From assembly GCF_040362915.1 (NCBI RefSeq), contig NZ_AP029612.1, forward strand, positions 2,108,001 to 2,172,000: 64,000 nucleotides of DNA, in the 5' to 3' direction. Position numbers and translations under genes: made by a program. This document shows positions 54,224 through 62,247 of the stretch, one piece after another (position 1 is the stretch's first letter; every line of letters starts with the position of its first letter). This DNA is from Sediminibacterium sp. KACHI17 (lineage in GTDB: Bacteria > Bacteroidota > Bacteroidia > Chitinophagales > Chitinophagaceae). The notes under the pieces are model-generated. The model saw nothing but the letters and a program-made list of their open reading frames with translations, did no database searches and had not been told where the DNA came from.

Positions 54224-54270
54224 TGAAGCTTATGTATGGTTACTCGAACCTTTCTTGTTTCTTGTTTCTT
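54199..54270. repeat. Family B intergenic repeat, copy B3
   Basis: CGCCCGACTGAAGTCCGGCG (one arm altered), then CTATTGAAGCTTATG and CTTTCTTGTTTCTTG; the heptad run TTTCTTG is repeated. Lies between the pcrA stop and paralogue 2. Confidence 0.65.
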
Positions 54271-56624
54271 CATTCTACAATTCTAAGCTTCGCATAATTC
54301 AGCATGATCTTCTTTTCGCCATTCTGGTCAAATACGATCGTGGCTACAGGATTATGAGCTGAGCCTTCGATCTTCATCACTTTACCAAAGCCAAATTTTT
54401 GGTGCTCTACTTGTTGTCCTTCCTGGAGTTGTGAAGTATCACTTGCTACAAAATTCGGAGAAGGTGTATGTGCTATTACTTTGGGTGCCGGTGGTTGTAC
54501 CGGTAGATATTCCGGTTTTGCATTCGGTTTACGTGCGGGTGGGGGACCATAACGTTTTTCAGCTTGGGCTGCGCTGCCACCACCAAAACCAAAACCACGC
54601 TGCATACGTTCAAAAGCACTACCCATGTCACTTCCCGCATGGTTACGTGCGCCGCCGCCGGCATAACTTTTATCAATATACTGTTCCGGCATTTCTTCAA
54701 TAAAGCGACTGGGCTCATTCTGTACCAGTTGACCAAAACGATAGCGCGCATTCGCATGTGTTAACCAAAGCTTTTGTTTGGCACGGGTAACGGCAACGTA
54801 AAATAATCTTCGCTCTTCTTCCAATTCTTCGCGCGTATTAATAGACATACCGCTAGGGAATAAAGTCTCTTCCACACCTCCTACAAATACACATTCAAAT
54901 TCCAAACCTTTTGCAGCATGAATGGTCATGAGCTTCACCACATCATTATCACCTTTATCATCATCCGCATCCGTTAATAAGGTGATCTGCTGCAAATAAG
55001 ATCCCAATGATTTATCGCCCAGTTCACCATCTTCATTCGACGGACTTTCTGTCCACTCTTTAATAGAGTTCAATAATTCCTGAACGTTCTCATAGCGTGC
55101 GAGTCCTTCCGTGGTCTTATCATTGAATAGCTCTTTTACCAGATTGGTATGTTTGCCAACCTGTACCGCTACATCATAAGCATTGGTACCCGTAAGCAGG
55201 CTCTGGAAATAGCGGATCATCGTCACAAAATTCTGCAGCGCTTCCAACGTGCCTGCCTTGAATCCAAATTCTCCGGCACGAGCAATCACTTCATACATAG
55301 AGATATTCTGCTCATTCGCTGCAATGACACATTTCTCGATCGTGGTTTTACCAATACCACGTACCGGATAATTGATGATACGCTTTAATGCTTCCTCATC
55401 TCTGGTATTAGCGATCACACGCAGATAGGCCAGAAAATCTTTCACTTCCTTACGCTGATAGAAACTTACACCACCATAGATACGATAAGGGATACCCATT
55501 CTTCGTAGGCTTTCTTCAAAAGAACGGCTCTGTGCATTGGTGCGATAAAGGATGGCAAAGTCTCTATTATAAAAATGGTTGCGCAGTTTTTGTTCTTGGA
55601 TACAATCGGCTACAAAACGACCTTCATCGTTATCGGTCATCGTTCTTACCAGATTGATCTTATCACCTTCTTTATTTTCTGTCCAAAGATTTTTAGGGAT
55701 CTGTCCTTTATTATTCTTGATCACTTCATTTGCTACATGAATGATATTCTGACTGCTGCGATAGTTCTGTTCCAGTTTCACCACTTTCACATCATCATAA
55801 TCTTTCTGAAACTGTAAAATGTTTTCAATGGTAGCACCGCGGAAGCTATAGATACTTTGTGCGTCATCACCCACCACACAAATATTTTCATGAACCGCTG
55901 CCAACAGTTTTGTGATCTGGTATTGTACCGGATTCGTATCCTGGTACTCATCAATTAAAATGTATTTGAACTTATGTTGGTATTTATGCAATACTTCTGG
56001 AAAATTCTTCAGCAGCTCATACATTTTCAAAAGCAGGTCATCAAAATCCATAGCCCCATTTTTAAAACAACGGTTGGCATAAGCAGCATAGATCTGCGCA
56101 ATGGCCGGACGATTTGCCCGCATATCTTCCTGCTGAATATAATAATCAGTAGCATATTCCGCCGGGCCTACCAATGCATTCTTTGCGGAAGAGATGCGAT
56201 TGCCTACTACATTGGGTTTATAATGTTTGTCATCCAGGTTCAGTTCATTCACCACGGTTTTGATCACTGAGCGACTATCATCTGTATCATAAATGGTAAA
56301 GCTGTTGGGATAACCGATACGATGCGCTTCTGCACGAAGAATGCGTGCAAATACGCTGTGAAAAGTACCGATATATAAATTACGTGCTTCCGCATTGCCA
56401 AGGATACGTTCAATACGTTCCTTCATTTCAGCGGCAGCTTTGTTGGTAAAAGTGAGTGCGAGAATATTAAAAGAATCCACACCATTGTTCATCAGGTGAG
56501 CAATGCGGGTGGTGAGTACTTTTGTTTTTCCACTACCGGCGCCGGCAACGATCATGAGCGGACCCTTGATATGTGTCACTGCCTCGCGCTGGGGTTCATT
56601 CAATCCATTCAGGTAATCTTGCAT
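54270..56624 (-). CDS. pcrA: UvrD/PcrA superfamily 1A DNA helicase
   Basis: A 784-residue 3'-5' helicase with all SF1A motifs: AGAGSGKT (residues 27-34, motif I), LALTFTNKAAAEMKER (Ia), DEYQDTN (II), GDDAQSIYSFRGA (III), EQNYRSS (IV) and VTRAKQKLWLTHA (VI). The tail is Gly-rich, then Pro-rich, ending in a Tudor-like domain (VEHQKFGFGKVMKIEG) that in PcrA/UvrD contacts RNA polymerase. It acts in nucleotide excision repair and removal of stalled complexes. Confidence 0.93.
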   Translation of the reverse strand: MQDYLNGLNEPQREAVTHIKGPLMIVAGAGSGKTKVLTTRIAHLMNNGVDSFNILALTFTNKAAAEMKERIERILGNAEARNLYIGTFHSVFARILRAEAHRIGYPNSFTIYDTDDSRSVIKTVVNELNLDDKHYKPNVVGNRISSAKNALVGPAEYATDYYIQQEDMRANRPAIAQIYAAYANRCFKNGAMDFDDLLLKMYELLKNFPEVLHKYQHKFKYILIDEYQDTNPVQYQITKLLAAVHENICVVGDDAQSIYSFRGATIENILQFQKDYDDVKVVKLEQNYRSSQNIIHVANEVIKNNKGQIPKNLWTENKEGDKINLVRTMTDNDEGRFVADCIQEQKLRNHFYNRDFAILYRTNAQSRSFEESLRRMGIPYRIYGGVSFYQRKEVKDFLAYLRVIANTRDEEALKRIINYPVRGIGKTTIEKCVIAANEQNISMYEVIARAGEFGFKAGTLEALQNFVTMIRYFQSLLTGTNAYDVAVQVGKHTNLVKELFNDKTTEGLARYENVQELLNSIKEWTESPSNEDGELGDKSLGSYLQQITLLTDADDDKGDNDVVKLMTIHAAKGLEFECVFVGGVEETLFPSGMSINTREELEEERRLFYVAVTRAKQKLWLTHANARYRFGQLVQNEPSRFIEEMPEQYIDKSYAGGGARNHAGSDMGSAFERMQRGFGFGGGSAAQAEKRYGPPPARKPNAKPEYLPVQPPAPKVIAHTPSPNFVASDTSQLQEGQQVEHQKFGFGKVMKIEGSAHNPVATIVFDQNGEKKIMLNYAKLRIVE

Positions 56625-56690
56625 GGGCGCAAGTTAATCAGTTGAGCGGGTATGTGGTGAGGTCGTTGATAAGTTCTATGCCATGAAATA

Positions 56691-56894
56691 TCAAACAGCC
56701 AACATTTTTTTATGCCTATTACCGATCACTTTTTTTCGTTTAACAATTGTGTTGGTATGTTTTGGATTTTCTTCCGGCTGATCAGAGAGTAATCTCGTAG
56801 CCATCTCTCTTGCAACAGCATATAAGATCATATCTGATACTTTTTTGGAACAGCCGGGTATACTTTGCATGATCGTATCGCTCGAAGAAACCAT
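56691..56894 (-). CDS. Possible small protein of unknown function (67 aa)
   Basis: A 67-residue frame with normal codon use and a basic C-terminus (IVKRKKVIGNRHKKM). I do not recognise it. It is divergent from the XRE regulator gene, and a perfect 10-bp-arm palindrome lies between them. The frame could be spurious; support comes only from composition and the divergent layout. Confidence 0.35.
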   Translation of the reverse strand: MVSSSDTIMQSIPGCSKKVSDMILYAVAREMATRLLSDQPEENPKHTNTIVKRKKVIGNRHKKMLAV

Positions 56895-56933
56895 AAGAGA
56901 AAATTTAGTTGATAAAAATAATAAGAAAAATCT

Positions 56934-56963
56934 GTTGGCGTATAATCATACGCCAACTTTTTT
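56934..56963. promoter_or_regulatory. Perfect palindrome before the XRE gene (operator or terminator)
   Basis: GTTGGCGTAT-AATC-ATACGCCAAC (56934-56957) followed by TTTTTTT. On the plus strand this has the exact look of a rho-independent terminator, yet no plus-strand gene precedes it. It may end a small RNA antisense to 56691-56894, or serve as operator for the XRE protein encoded 33 bp downstream. Confidence 0.5.
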
Positions 56964-56989
56964 ATCGATTCACTTGACCTTGTCATCGC

Positions 56990-57217
56990 ATGGATAAGGA
57001 TCAAATTAAAATTGCATTTGGTGAACACCTGACTAAACTTAGGAAGGAGCGCGAGCTGAGTATTCATCAGCTGGCACATGCATCAGATCTGGAATACAGC
57101 CATGTTCAGCGCATCGAAAAAGGAAAAGTAAATGTTGCGCTTACCACCTTGTCATCTCTGGCACAAGGTTTAGATATGAGCCTGGAAGAACTCTTCTCCG
57201 GCTTCATTACTCCGTAA
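56990..57217 (+). CDS. XRE-family helix-turn-helix regulator
   Basis: A 75-residue single-domain DNA-binding protein of the Cro/C1 type: FGEHLTKLRKERELSIHQLA, then HTH SDLEYSHVQRIEKGKVNVAL. No sensor domain. Similar tiny regulators control restriction systems, toxin pairs or metabolic genes; no target is evident except the adjacent palindrome. Ends 10 bp before a terminator. Confidence 0.8.
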   Translation: MDKDQIKIAFGEHLTKLRKERELSIHQLAHASDLEYSHVQRIEKGKVNVALTTLSSLAQGLDMSLEELFSGFITP

Positions 57218-57225
57218 TAATTGAA

Positions 57226-57252
57226 GTAAAAAACGGCGCTGACGCCTTTTTC
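57226..57252 (+). terminator. Terminator after the XRE gene
   Basis: AAAAA-C-GGCG-CTGA-CGCC-TTTTT: short GC stem extended by A/T pairs, ending in a T-run. Confidence 0.65.
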
Positions 57253-57376
57253 GTAAAATCACATTTTGGATTGAAAAAACGCAAGAAAAATTCCGTAGAA
57301 ATACAGTAATTCTATTGCTGTAATTATTACAACTTGCAATCGTTGTCACCCCCCATTTCTATATTAATTATCAGGC

Positions 57377-58033
57377 ATGGAGAAAACGAGGATCAAGATC
57401 ATGATCGCAGATGATCACATCATTTTTAGAAAAGGGCTCAGGAAAATACTGGAAACCGTTCCACAACTTAACATTATCGGAGAGGCTGAAAATGGTCTCG
57501 AATTACTATCCGGTGTAAGCCGATTGCACCCGGATGTGATCGTAATGGATGTTTCCATGCCCGTAATGGATGGCGTCATGGCTACCAAAGAACTTTGTAA
57601 AAGATATACCAACCCACGTGTCATCGCCTTATCGGTTTTCGGACAAGAATCACATATCATGGAAATGCTGGAAGCCGGCGCCATTGGTTATGTGATGAAA
57701 AGTGCCGGCAGACGAGAGATCGTTGAAGCCATTGAATCGGTATATGAACACCGCCCATATTTCTGTACAGAAAGTGGACGACAGATCACGGACCTGATCG
57801 AAAAATACCAATCCGGTTATCGTAATCACCTGGTTGTATTTACCGAAAGAGAAAAAGATATCATTCAGTTGATCTGTCAGGGATGTACAAGTAAAGAAGT
57901 TGCGAGTACGCTGTTCATCAGCCAAAGAACCGTTGAAGGACACCGCACCCGCATCATGCAAAAAATGCACGTCAAGAGTATTGCAGGCTTGGTGGCGTAT
58001 GCTTGTGAGAAAGGATTGTATAAGGGGGAATAG
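57377..58033 (+). CDS. NarL/FixJ-family response regulator
   Basis: A 218-residue regulator with a receiver (IMIADDHIIFRKG, Asp58 in VIVMDVSMPVMDG, Lys in VMKSAGR) and a LuxR-type HTH (FTEREKDIIQLICQGCTSKEV, then ISQRTVEGHRTRIMQKM). No kinase gene is adjacent. Its type matches the HisKA_3 kinase encoded at 28793, which lacks a regulator; pairing is a guess. A heptad inverted repeat follows its stop. Confidence 0.88.
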   Translation: MEKTRIKIMIADDHIIFRKGLRKILETVPQLNIIGEAENGLELLSGVSRLHPDVIVMDVSMPVMDGVMATKELCKRYTNPRVIALSVFGQESHIMEMLEAGAIGYVMKSAGRREIVEAIESVYEHRPYFCTESGRQITDLIEKYQSGYRNHLVVFTEREKDIIQLICQGCTSKEVASTLFISQRTVEGHRTRIMQKMHVKSIAGLVAYACEKGLYKGE

Positions 58034-58123
58034 AGCTGCAGGCCGCAAGCTACAAGAAATTGATAACCAATATATTATCAATAATTTAGACCGCTTGTAG
58101 CTTGCGGCTTGTAGCGTGAAGCT
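58033..58123. repeat. Heptad inverted repeat, copy A5
   Basis: Left arm GAGCTGCAGGCCGCAAGCTA + CAAG, right arm CTTGTAGCTTGCGGCTTGTA + GCGTGAAGC around a 35-nt AT-rich centre. CTTGTAG CTTGCGG CTTGTAG shows the 7-nt unit; the left arm carries its complement. Confidence 0.75.
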
Positions 58124-58171
58124 TACCCCCTGTAATTTCCCCTCGTCTTCTGCAACTAACTTCACATACAA

Positions 58172-58672
58172 TTGTACTACCAGAAAAAAGGTCATTTGAG
58201 CGAGGCACAATTTTTAGAGGCGGTGAAGAATAGTCAGGGCATTATTTATAAGCTCGTGGGACTCTATGCCAATGATGCAGAAGAACGGAAAGACCTGTAT
58301 CAGGAAATTTTATTGCAAGCCTGGAGGTCATGGTCGGGGTTTCGGGGAGATGCAAAGTTCAGCACCTGGTTATACCGTATTTCTTTAAATACCATTCTCA
58401 CACAAAAAAGAAAATCATCCCGCATAGATTATGTGGAATCATTGGAACAAGTAGATCGTGCAACAAATGATCAAACACATAAAAGAGAAGAAGCAGAAAG
58501 ATTAAGAAAAGCCATACGAACATTATCTGAAACAGACCGCGCATTGATATCTATGCATCTCGATGGTTATGAAAATGCAGAGATAGCTGAAGTTTTAGGT
58601 ATTACAGTCAATCATGTTGCGGTAAAACTGCATCGTTGCAAGCAACAATTAGCCAACCTATTAAAGCAATGA
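58172..58672 (+). CDS. RNA polymerase sigma factor, ECF type
   Basis: A 166-residue sigma-70-like factor: region 2 with DLYQEILLQAWRSWSGFRGD and STWLYRISLNT, region 4 with LSETDRALISMHLDGYENAE followed by AEVLGITVNHVAVKLHRCK. No ATG is available; the frame opens at TTG 58172, and TTG 58193 (giving LSEAQFLEAV) is an alternative. Its stop overlaps the next gene (ATGA), whose membrane product is a likely regulator of it. Confidence 0.85.
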   Translation: MYYQKKGHLSEAQFLEAVKNSQGIIYKLVGLYANDAEERKDLYQEILLQAWRSWSGFRGDAKFSTWLYRISLNTILTQKRKSSRIDYVESLEQVDRATNDQTHKREEAERLRKAIRTLSETDRALISMHLDGYENAEIAEVLGITVNHVAVKLHRCKQQLANLLKQ

Positions 58673-59286
58673 TCATGAGCATAGAGAAAACCTGGAGAGA
58701 TATAGATGAACAGCCGGATGAAGCATTGTTGTCTTTGCTAAAACCAAAGACATTGGGAAAGCTACAATCTAAAAATCCACTTCACACAATTCGGAAAAAT
58801 CTGTTACGCAATGGTATCATAGGAATCATCATTGCCTGCTTTTATATTTTCTGCATCATTGCTTTTCCTTTTTGGCAAATACAAACCTGTATCGGTGCGG
58901 TATTAATCTTCACCCTCTGGGCAACCATAGGTGCTTTTCGTTTGCGTTCTGCCATTGATGGTAATGTAGAATCATTGCCGGTATTAGAAGAAATGGAACG
59001 TCATTACAAAAATATTCTTCAATGGATCAACTCACAAAAGTGGGCGGGACTCATTATTTATCCGGTTAGTGCAGCCGGAGGCTTTATGTTGGGTGGTGTG
59101 ATCGGCGCCGGAAAGCCGGTTGATGAGATCATGTCTAAGCCGGTGATGATATGGGCTTTATTGATTTGTATGGCAGTCTTAACACCGATTGGTTATTGGC
59201 TTGCAAAATGGTTAAGCCATAAAGCATTTGGTAAACACCTGAAAACACTCAAGCAAAATATTGACGACTTAAAAGAAAAAAGCTGA
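58669..59286 (+). CDS. Four-helix membrane protein coupled to the sigma factor (possible anti-sigma)
   Basis: A 205-residue protein with about 45 soluble N-terminal residues, four membrane helices (about 48-68, 72-92, 128-150 and 158-180) and a basic-acidic tail (LKTLKQNIDDLKEKS). The family is not recognised. ATGA overlap with the sigma gene, and the layout of a cytoplasmic N-terminal segment followed by membrane helices, suggest an anti-sigma role; no zinc-binding HxxxCxxC motif is present, so it is not a classical ZAS protein. A second ATG lies at 58675. Confidence 0.6.
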   Translation: MIMSIEKTWRDIDEQPDEALLSLLKPKTLGKLQSKNPLHTIRKNLLRNGIIGIIIACFYIFCIIAFPFWQIQTCIGAVLIFTLWATIGAFRLRSAIDGNVESLPVLEEMERHYKNILQWINSQKWAGLIIYPVSAAGGFMLGGVIGAGKPVDEIMSKPVMIWALLICMAVLTPIGYWLAKWLSHKAFGKHLKTLKQNIDDLKEKS

Positions 59287-59334
59287 CCCTGTAATTTTTG
59301 AAAGCTTCCTGCAACCAATTTAGAAATTAAAACC

Positions 59335-59598
59335 ATGGAAGCTTCTGCAAACACAAAAACCTCAACGGGAAAATTCGAGAAAATAGCTTACGCCGTATTT
59401 GTCATCGCCGGTATATATTTTCTGATCCGAAAAGATTATAGTAACGCCATCGTGTTCTGGGGACTAGCACCCATCTTCGAACCCTTTGATGCAAAAGTTC
59501 CCTTCGCCAAAAGACCACTCTACCAACGTGTTTGGCTGTTTGTTCATGTGAGTATTACATTGATTGGATTTGTATTGATGATCGTGAATAAGGCTTAG
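59335..59598 (+). CDS. Small membrane protein (87 aa)
   Basis: An 87-residue protein with two or three hydrophobic segments (IAYAVFVIAGIYFLI, AIVFWGLAPIF, LFVHVSITLIGFVLMIV). The family is not recognised. It lies 48 bp after the putative anti-sigma gene and is probably co-transcribed. A heptad repeat begins at its stop codon. Confidence 0.6.
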   Translation: MEASANTKTSTGKFEKIAYAVFVIAGIYFLIRKDYSNAIVFWGLAPIFEPFDAKVPFAKRPLYQRVWLFVHVSITLIGFVLMIVNKA

Positions 59599-59738
59599 CT
59601 TTTAGCTACAGGCTTCAAGCTACACGTGGTAACAATCAAATTTTAGGGATTATGGATAATATGAAAAAGGTAAACGAACATTTGTTAATCCAATTGCATA
59701 GCGCTTGTAGCTTGAAACTTGCAGCCTGAAGCTTTTTT
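59597..59738. repeat. Heptad inverted repeat, copy A6
   Basis: TTTTAGCTACAGGCTTCAAG then CTACACG on the left and CTTGTAGCTTGAAACTTGCA + GCCTGAAGC on the right, about 60 bp apart. Ends with TTTTTT, so it could also work as a terminator. Confidence 0.65.
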
Positions 59739-59787
59739 GGGTTACCATTTCCAACTTTTCGTATTAAGGGCAAGCAAACAACCGATT

Positions 59788-60078
59788 ATGATTCAGAAAA
59801 CCATCTACAAAACAAAAGACTACTCTAAAGTAAAATTCACCCTCTCAATAGAAGATAAAGAAAGTGCAGCGATCCTTGGTTTGAATGGAGATTGGAAAAA
59901 CCCGATCCCCATGAAAAAGAAAAAGGACGGCAGTTTCATCGCAGAAGTTCAATTACCCAAAGCTTCACAACACGAATTCCGTTACCTGCTCAATGAAACA
60001 GAATGGATCAATGAACCCGAGGCAGATGGAGAAGTAGTAAATACATATGGGAGCAGTAATAGTGTATTGAGTTTATAA
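59788..60078 (+). CDS. Isoamylase early-set (glycogen-binding-like) domain protein
   Basis: A 96-residue single-domain protein. KVKFTLSIEDKESAAILGLN with GDWKNPIPMKKKKDGSFIAE and HEFRYLLNETEWINEPEAD is the AMPK-beta/CBM48-like fold that binds alpha-glucans. Without a catalytic partner it may be a glycogen-binding or regulatory subunit. The ATG at 59788 is chosen: the longer frame from 59719 reads through heptad repeat A6. Confidence 0.75.
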   Translation: MIQKTIYKTKDYSKVKFTLSIEDKESAAILGLNGDWKNPIPMKKKKDGSFIAEVQLPKASQHEFRYLLNETEWINEPEADGEVVNTYGSSNSVLSL

Positions 60079-60087
60079 GTAGAAAGA

Positions 60088-60236
60088 TTGAAGCTTCAAT
60101 CCACAAGCTTCAAGTATCAAGTATAGGTGGAGAAAGTAAATATATTTTCCTTGTAGCTTGCGGCTTGAAGCTGATGGCTCAATTCCACGCATCGAATTGA
60201 ATTTCCTTGTAGCTTGCGGCTTGAAGCTAACAGCTT
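60088..60236. repeat. Heptad repeat cluster, copy A7 (with internal duplication)
   Basis: Contains AAGCTTCAATCCACAAGCTT near 60093 and two identical segments TTTCCTTGTAGCTTGCGGCT + TGAAGCT at about 60147-60173 and 60201-60228. The second copy ends just before the sua5 start, so the repeat lies in that gene's leader. Confidence 0.7.
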
Positions 60237-60238
60237 AT

Positions 60239-61198
60239 ATGCCCATTATTACGAATGATATCAACCTGGTTGCTGATAGTTTGATGCAGCATGATGTTGC
60301 TGCGATTCCTACAGAAACCGTGTATGGACTGGCAGGTAATATTTTCAGCGAAAAAGCCATCAGACGTATTTATGAAGTAAAGCAAAGACCACTTTTCAAT
60401 CCATTGATCGTGCACATTCATGATGTCAGTGAAATGGAAAAAGTAGCGTCAGCTATCCCACCTTTGGCTCAGGCACTGGCAGAAAAGTTCTGGCCCGGAC
60501 CGCTCACTCTTTTATTACCTAAAAAAGATTCGGTTCCGGATCTCATTACCGCAGGAAAAGATACTGTTGCCGTACGTGTTCCCAACCATCCGGTTACCTT
60601 ATCACTATTACAACAATTACCTTTTCCACTTGCAGCACCAAGTGCGAATCCTTTTGGAAGTATCAGTCCAACAACTGCAGAACATGTAGCATCTTATTTT
60701 AAAGATGAGTTTCCCTACATATTAGATGGCGGTGCTTGTAAGAAAGGCATAGAATCTACCATCATTGGCTTCAATGAAGATGGCGCTATCATTTATCGCT
60801 ATGGATCTTTGGCCATCGAAGAAATAGAAAACATCACCGGACCTTTACAGGAATATATCCGTAATGAAGAAAATCCCGATGCCCCGGGCATGTTGTTGCG
60901 TCATTATGCACCTGCTACAACAACAATACTGAGCAGTGACATTAAAAAAAGCATTGCTGAAAATACAGGCAGGAAGATCGGATTGATGTTATTCCGTGAT
61001 ACCTACACCAATGGGCAAGTAACCGTTGTTGAAACTTTATCAGCAAGCGGCTCCATGGAAGAAGCAGCTTCCAATTTATATGCAGCGATGCACAGATTGG
61101 ATCATCATCAACTCGACATCATCATAGCAGAACGCTTTCCTGATAAGGGTTTGGGAAGATCGATTAACGATCGTCTCCAAAGAGCTACTCATCCCTAG
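60239..61198 (+). CDS. sua5: Threonylcarbamoyl-AMP synthase (Sua5 type)
   Basis: A 319-residue enzyme with a YrdC domain (IPTETVYGLAGNIF, KQRPLFNPLIVHI, APSANPFGSISPT) and the Sua5 C-terminal domain. The linker has APGMLLRHYAP, the mark of full-length Sua5. It makes the intermediate for t6A modification of ANN-reading tRNAs from threonine, bicarbonate and ATP. The ATG at 60239 is chosen; a longer frame from 60158 reads through heptad repeat A7. Confidence 0.9.
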   Translation: MPIITNDINLVADSLMQHDVAAIPTETVYGLAGNIFSEKAIRRIYEVKQRPLFNPLIVHIHDVSEMEKVASAIPPLAQALAEKFWPGPLTLLLPKKDSVPDLITAGKDTVAVRVPNHPVTLSLLQQLPFPLAAPSANPFGSISPTTAEHVASYFKDEFPYILDGGACKKGIESTIIGFNEDGAIIYRYGSLAIEEIENITGPLQEYIRNEENPDAPGMLLRHYAPATTTILSSDIKKSIAENTGRKIGLMLFRDTYTNGQVTVVETLSASGSMEEAASNLYAAMHRLDHHQLDIIIAERFPDKGLGRSINDRLQRATHP

Positions 61199-61248
61199 TA
61201 CTGTTCACTTTTCATCATTACCTTTGACACATCTACAATCAGTTCATC

Positions 61249-62247
61249 GTGCAGCAGGAAAAGGTTCACCCAAATACATTGTTACGTGTTGAGAATATCA
61301 GTAAGACTGAGGGTAATAACCAAGTGCTTCATCCGATCAGCTTTCAGTTACCTGCACTGCGAAAATTGGCCATTGTGGGAGAAACAGGATCCGGCAAGAG
61401 CACTTTATTACGCATCATTGGTGGACATATTGCTCCCGACACCGGTAAAGTATATTTCAAACAGGAAAGAGTCTGGAGTCCACCGATCACATTGTTACCC
61501 GGACACAAAGGCATTGCTTATCTTTCTCAGCATTATGAGTTGCGCAATAATTATAAAGTGCATGAATTATTGAGTTATCAAAATGCTTTATCACCTGAAT
61601 CAGCTGCACAGCTGTACAAAGTTTGTCAGGTAGATCATCTCTTACAAAGAAAAAACGATGAGCTATCCGGAGGGGAGCGTCAAAGAATTGCGTTGGCAAA
61701 ATTATTAGTGGGTGTGCCTCAGTTATTACTCCTCGATGAACCTTTTTCCAATTTAGATATTCCGCATAAGCAGATCATTAATGCAGTGGTTCATGCGATC
61801 AGTGAACAGTTAAAGACCACTTGCATACTGGTATCACATGACCCCGTGGATACATTGAGCTGGGCAGACGAGATCATGGTTTTGAAAAATGGACAACTCA
61901 TTCAACACAATACACCTGAAGAGATCTATTATCGTCCTGCAAATGCATATGTTGCCGGGCTCTTTGGCGCTTATACACTATTAGAAGGAAGCAGACATCC
62001 TTTTAGAAAGTATTGGCCGCTTGCTGATACATCATCTACAATTTGTATTCGACCCGAGCAATTGATCATAACAGAGGATCATACTCATGCGATCGATTGT
62101 GTAGTGGAAAAAGTTTTATTCTGTGGTTCTTACTATGCTGTTACTGCGAAACATGGTGATTATTCCTTGGTAATACATACACAAGAAAATATTCCCGAAC
62201 CCGGCTCATTGATCTGGGTTCAATTAAAAAACCCCGGCCGCTTTTAA
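61249..62247 (+). CDS. ABC transporter ATP-binding protein (PotA/FbpC-like)
   Basis: A 332-residue ATPase with Walker A GETGSGKST (44-52), signature LSGGERQ (139-145), Walker B LLLLDEPFSNLD and the switch His in LVSHDP. A C-terminal TOBE-like segment (STICIRPEQLIITEDH...) is typical of importer ATPases for polyamines, iron or sulfate-like anions. No permease or binding protein gene is adjacent, so its partner is elsewhere. The start is GTG at 61249. Its 3' end overlaps the convergent serine hydrolase gene by 24 bp. Confidence 0.82.
   Translation: MQQEKVHPNTLLRVENISKTEGNNQVLHPISFQLPALRKLAIVGETGSGKSTLLRIIGGHIAPDTGKVYFKQERVWSPPITLLPGHKGIAYLSQHYELRNNYKVHELLSYQNALSPESAAQLYKVCQVDHLLQRKNDELSGGERQRIALAKLLVGVPQLLLLDEPFSNLDIPHKQIINAVVHAISEQLKTTCILVSHDPVDTLSWADEIMVLKNGQLIQHNTPEEIYYRPANAYVAGLFGAYTLLEGSRHPFRKYWPLADTSSTICIRPEQLIITEDHTHAIDCVVEKVLFCGSYYAVTAKHGDYSLVIHTQENIPEPGSLIWVQLKNPGRF

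Noticed and set aside
57650-58210. 186-codon minus-strand open frame
   Set aside because: Antisense to the NarL-type regulator gene and to heptad repeat A5; residues look like translated repeat.
60158-60238. 27-codon N-terminal extension of Sua5
   Set aside because: It translates heptad repeat A7; normal Sua5 proteins begin at the ATG at 60239.
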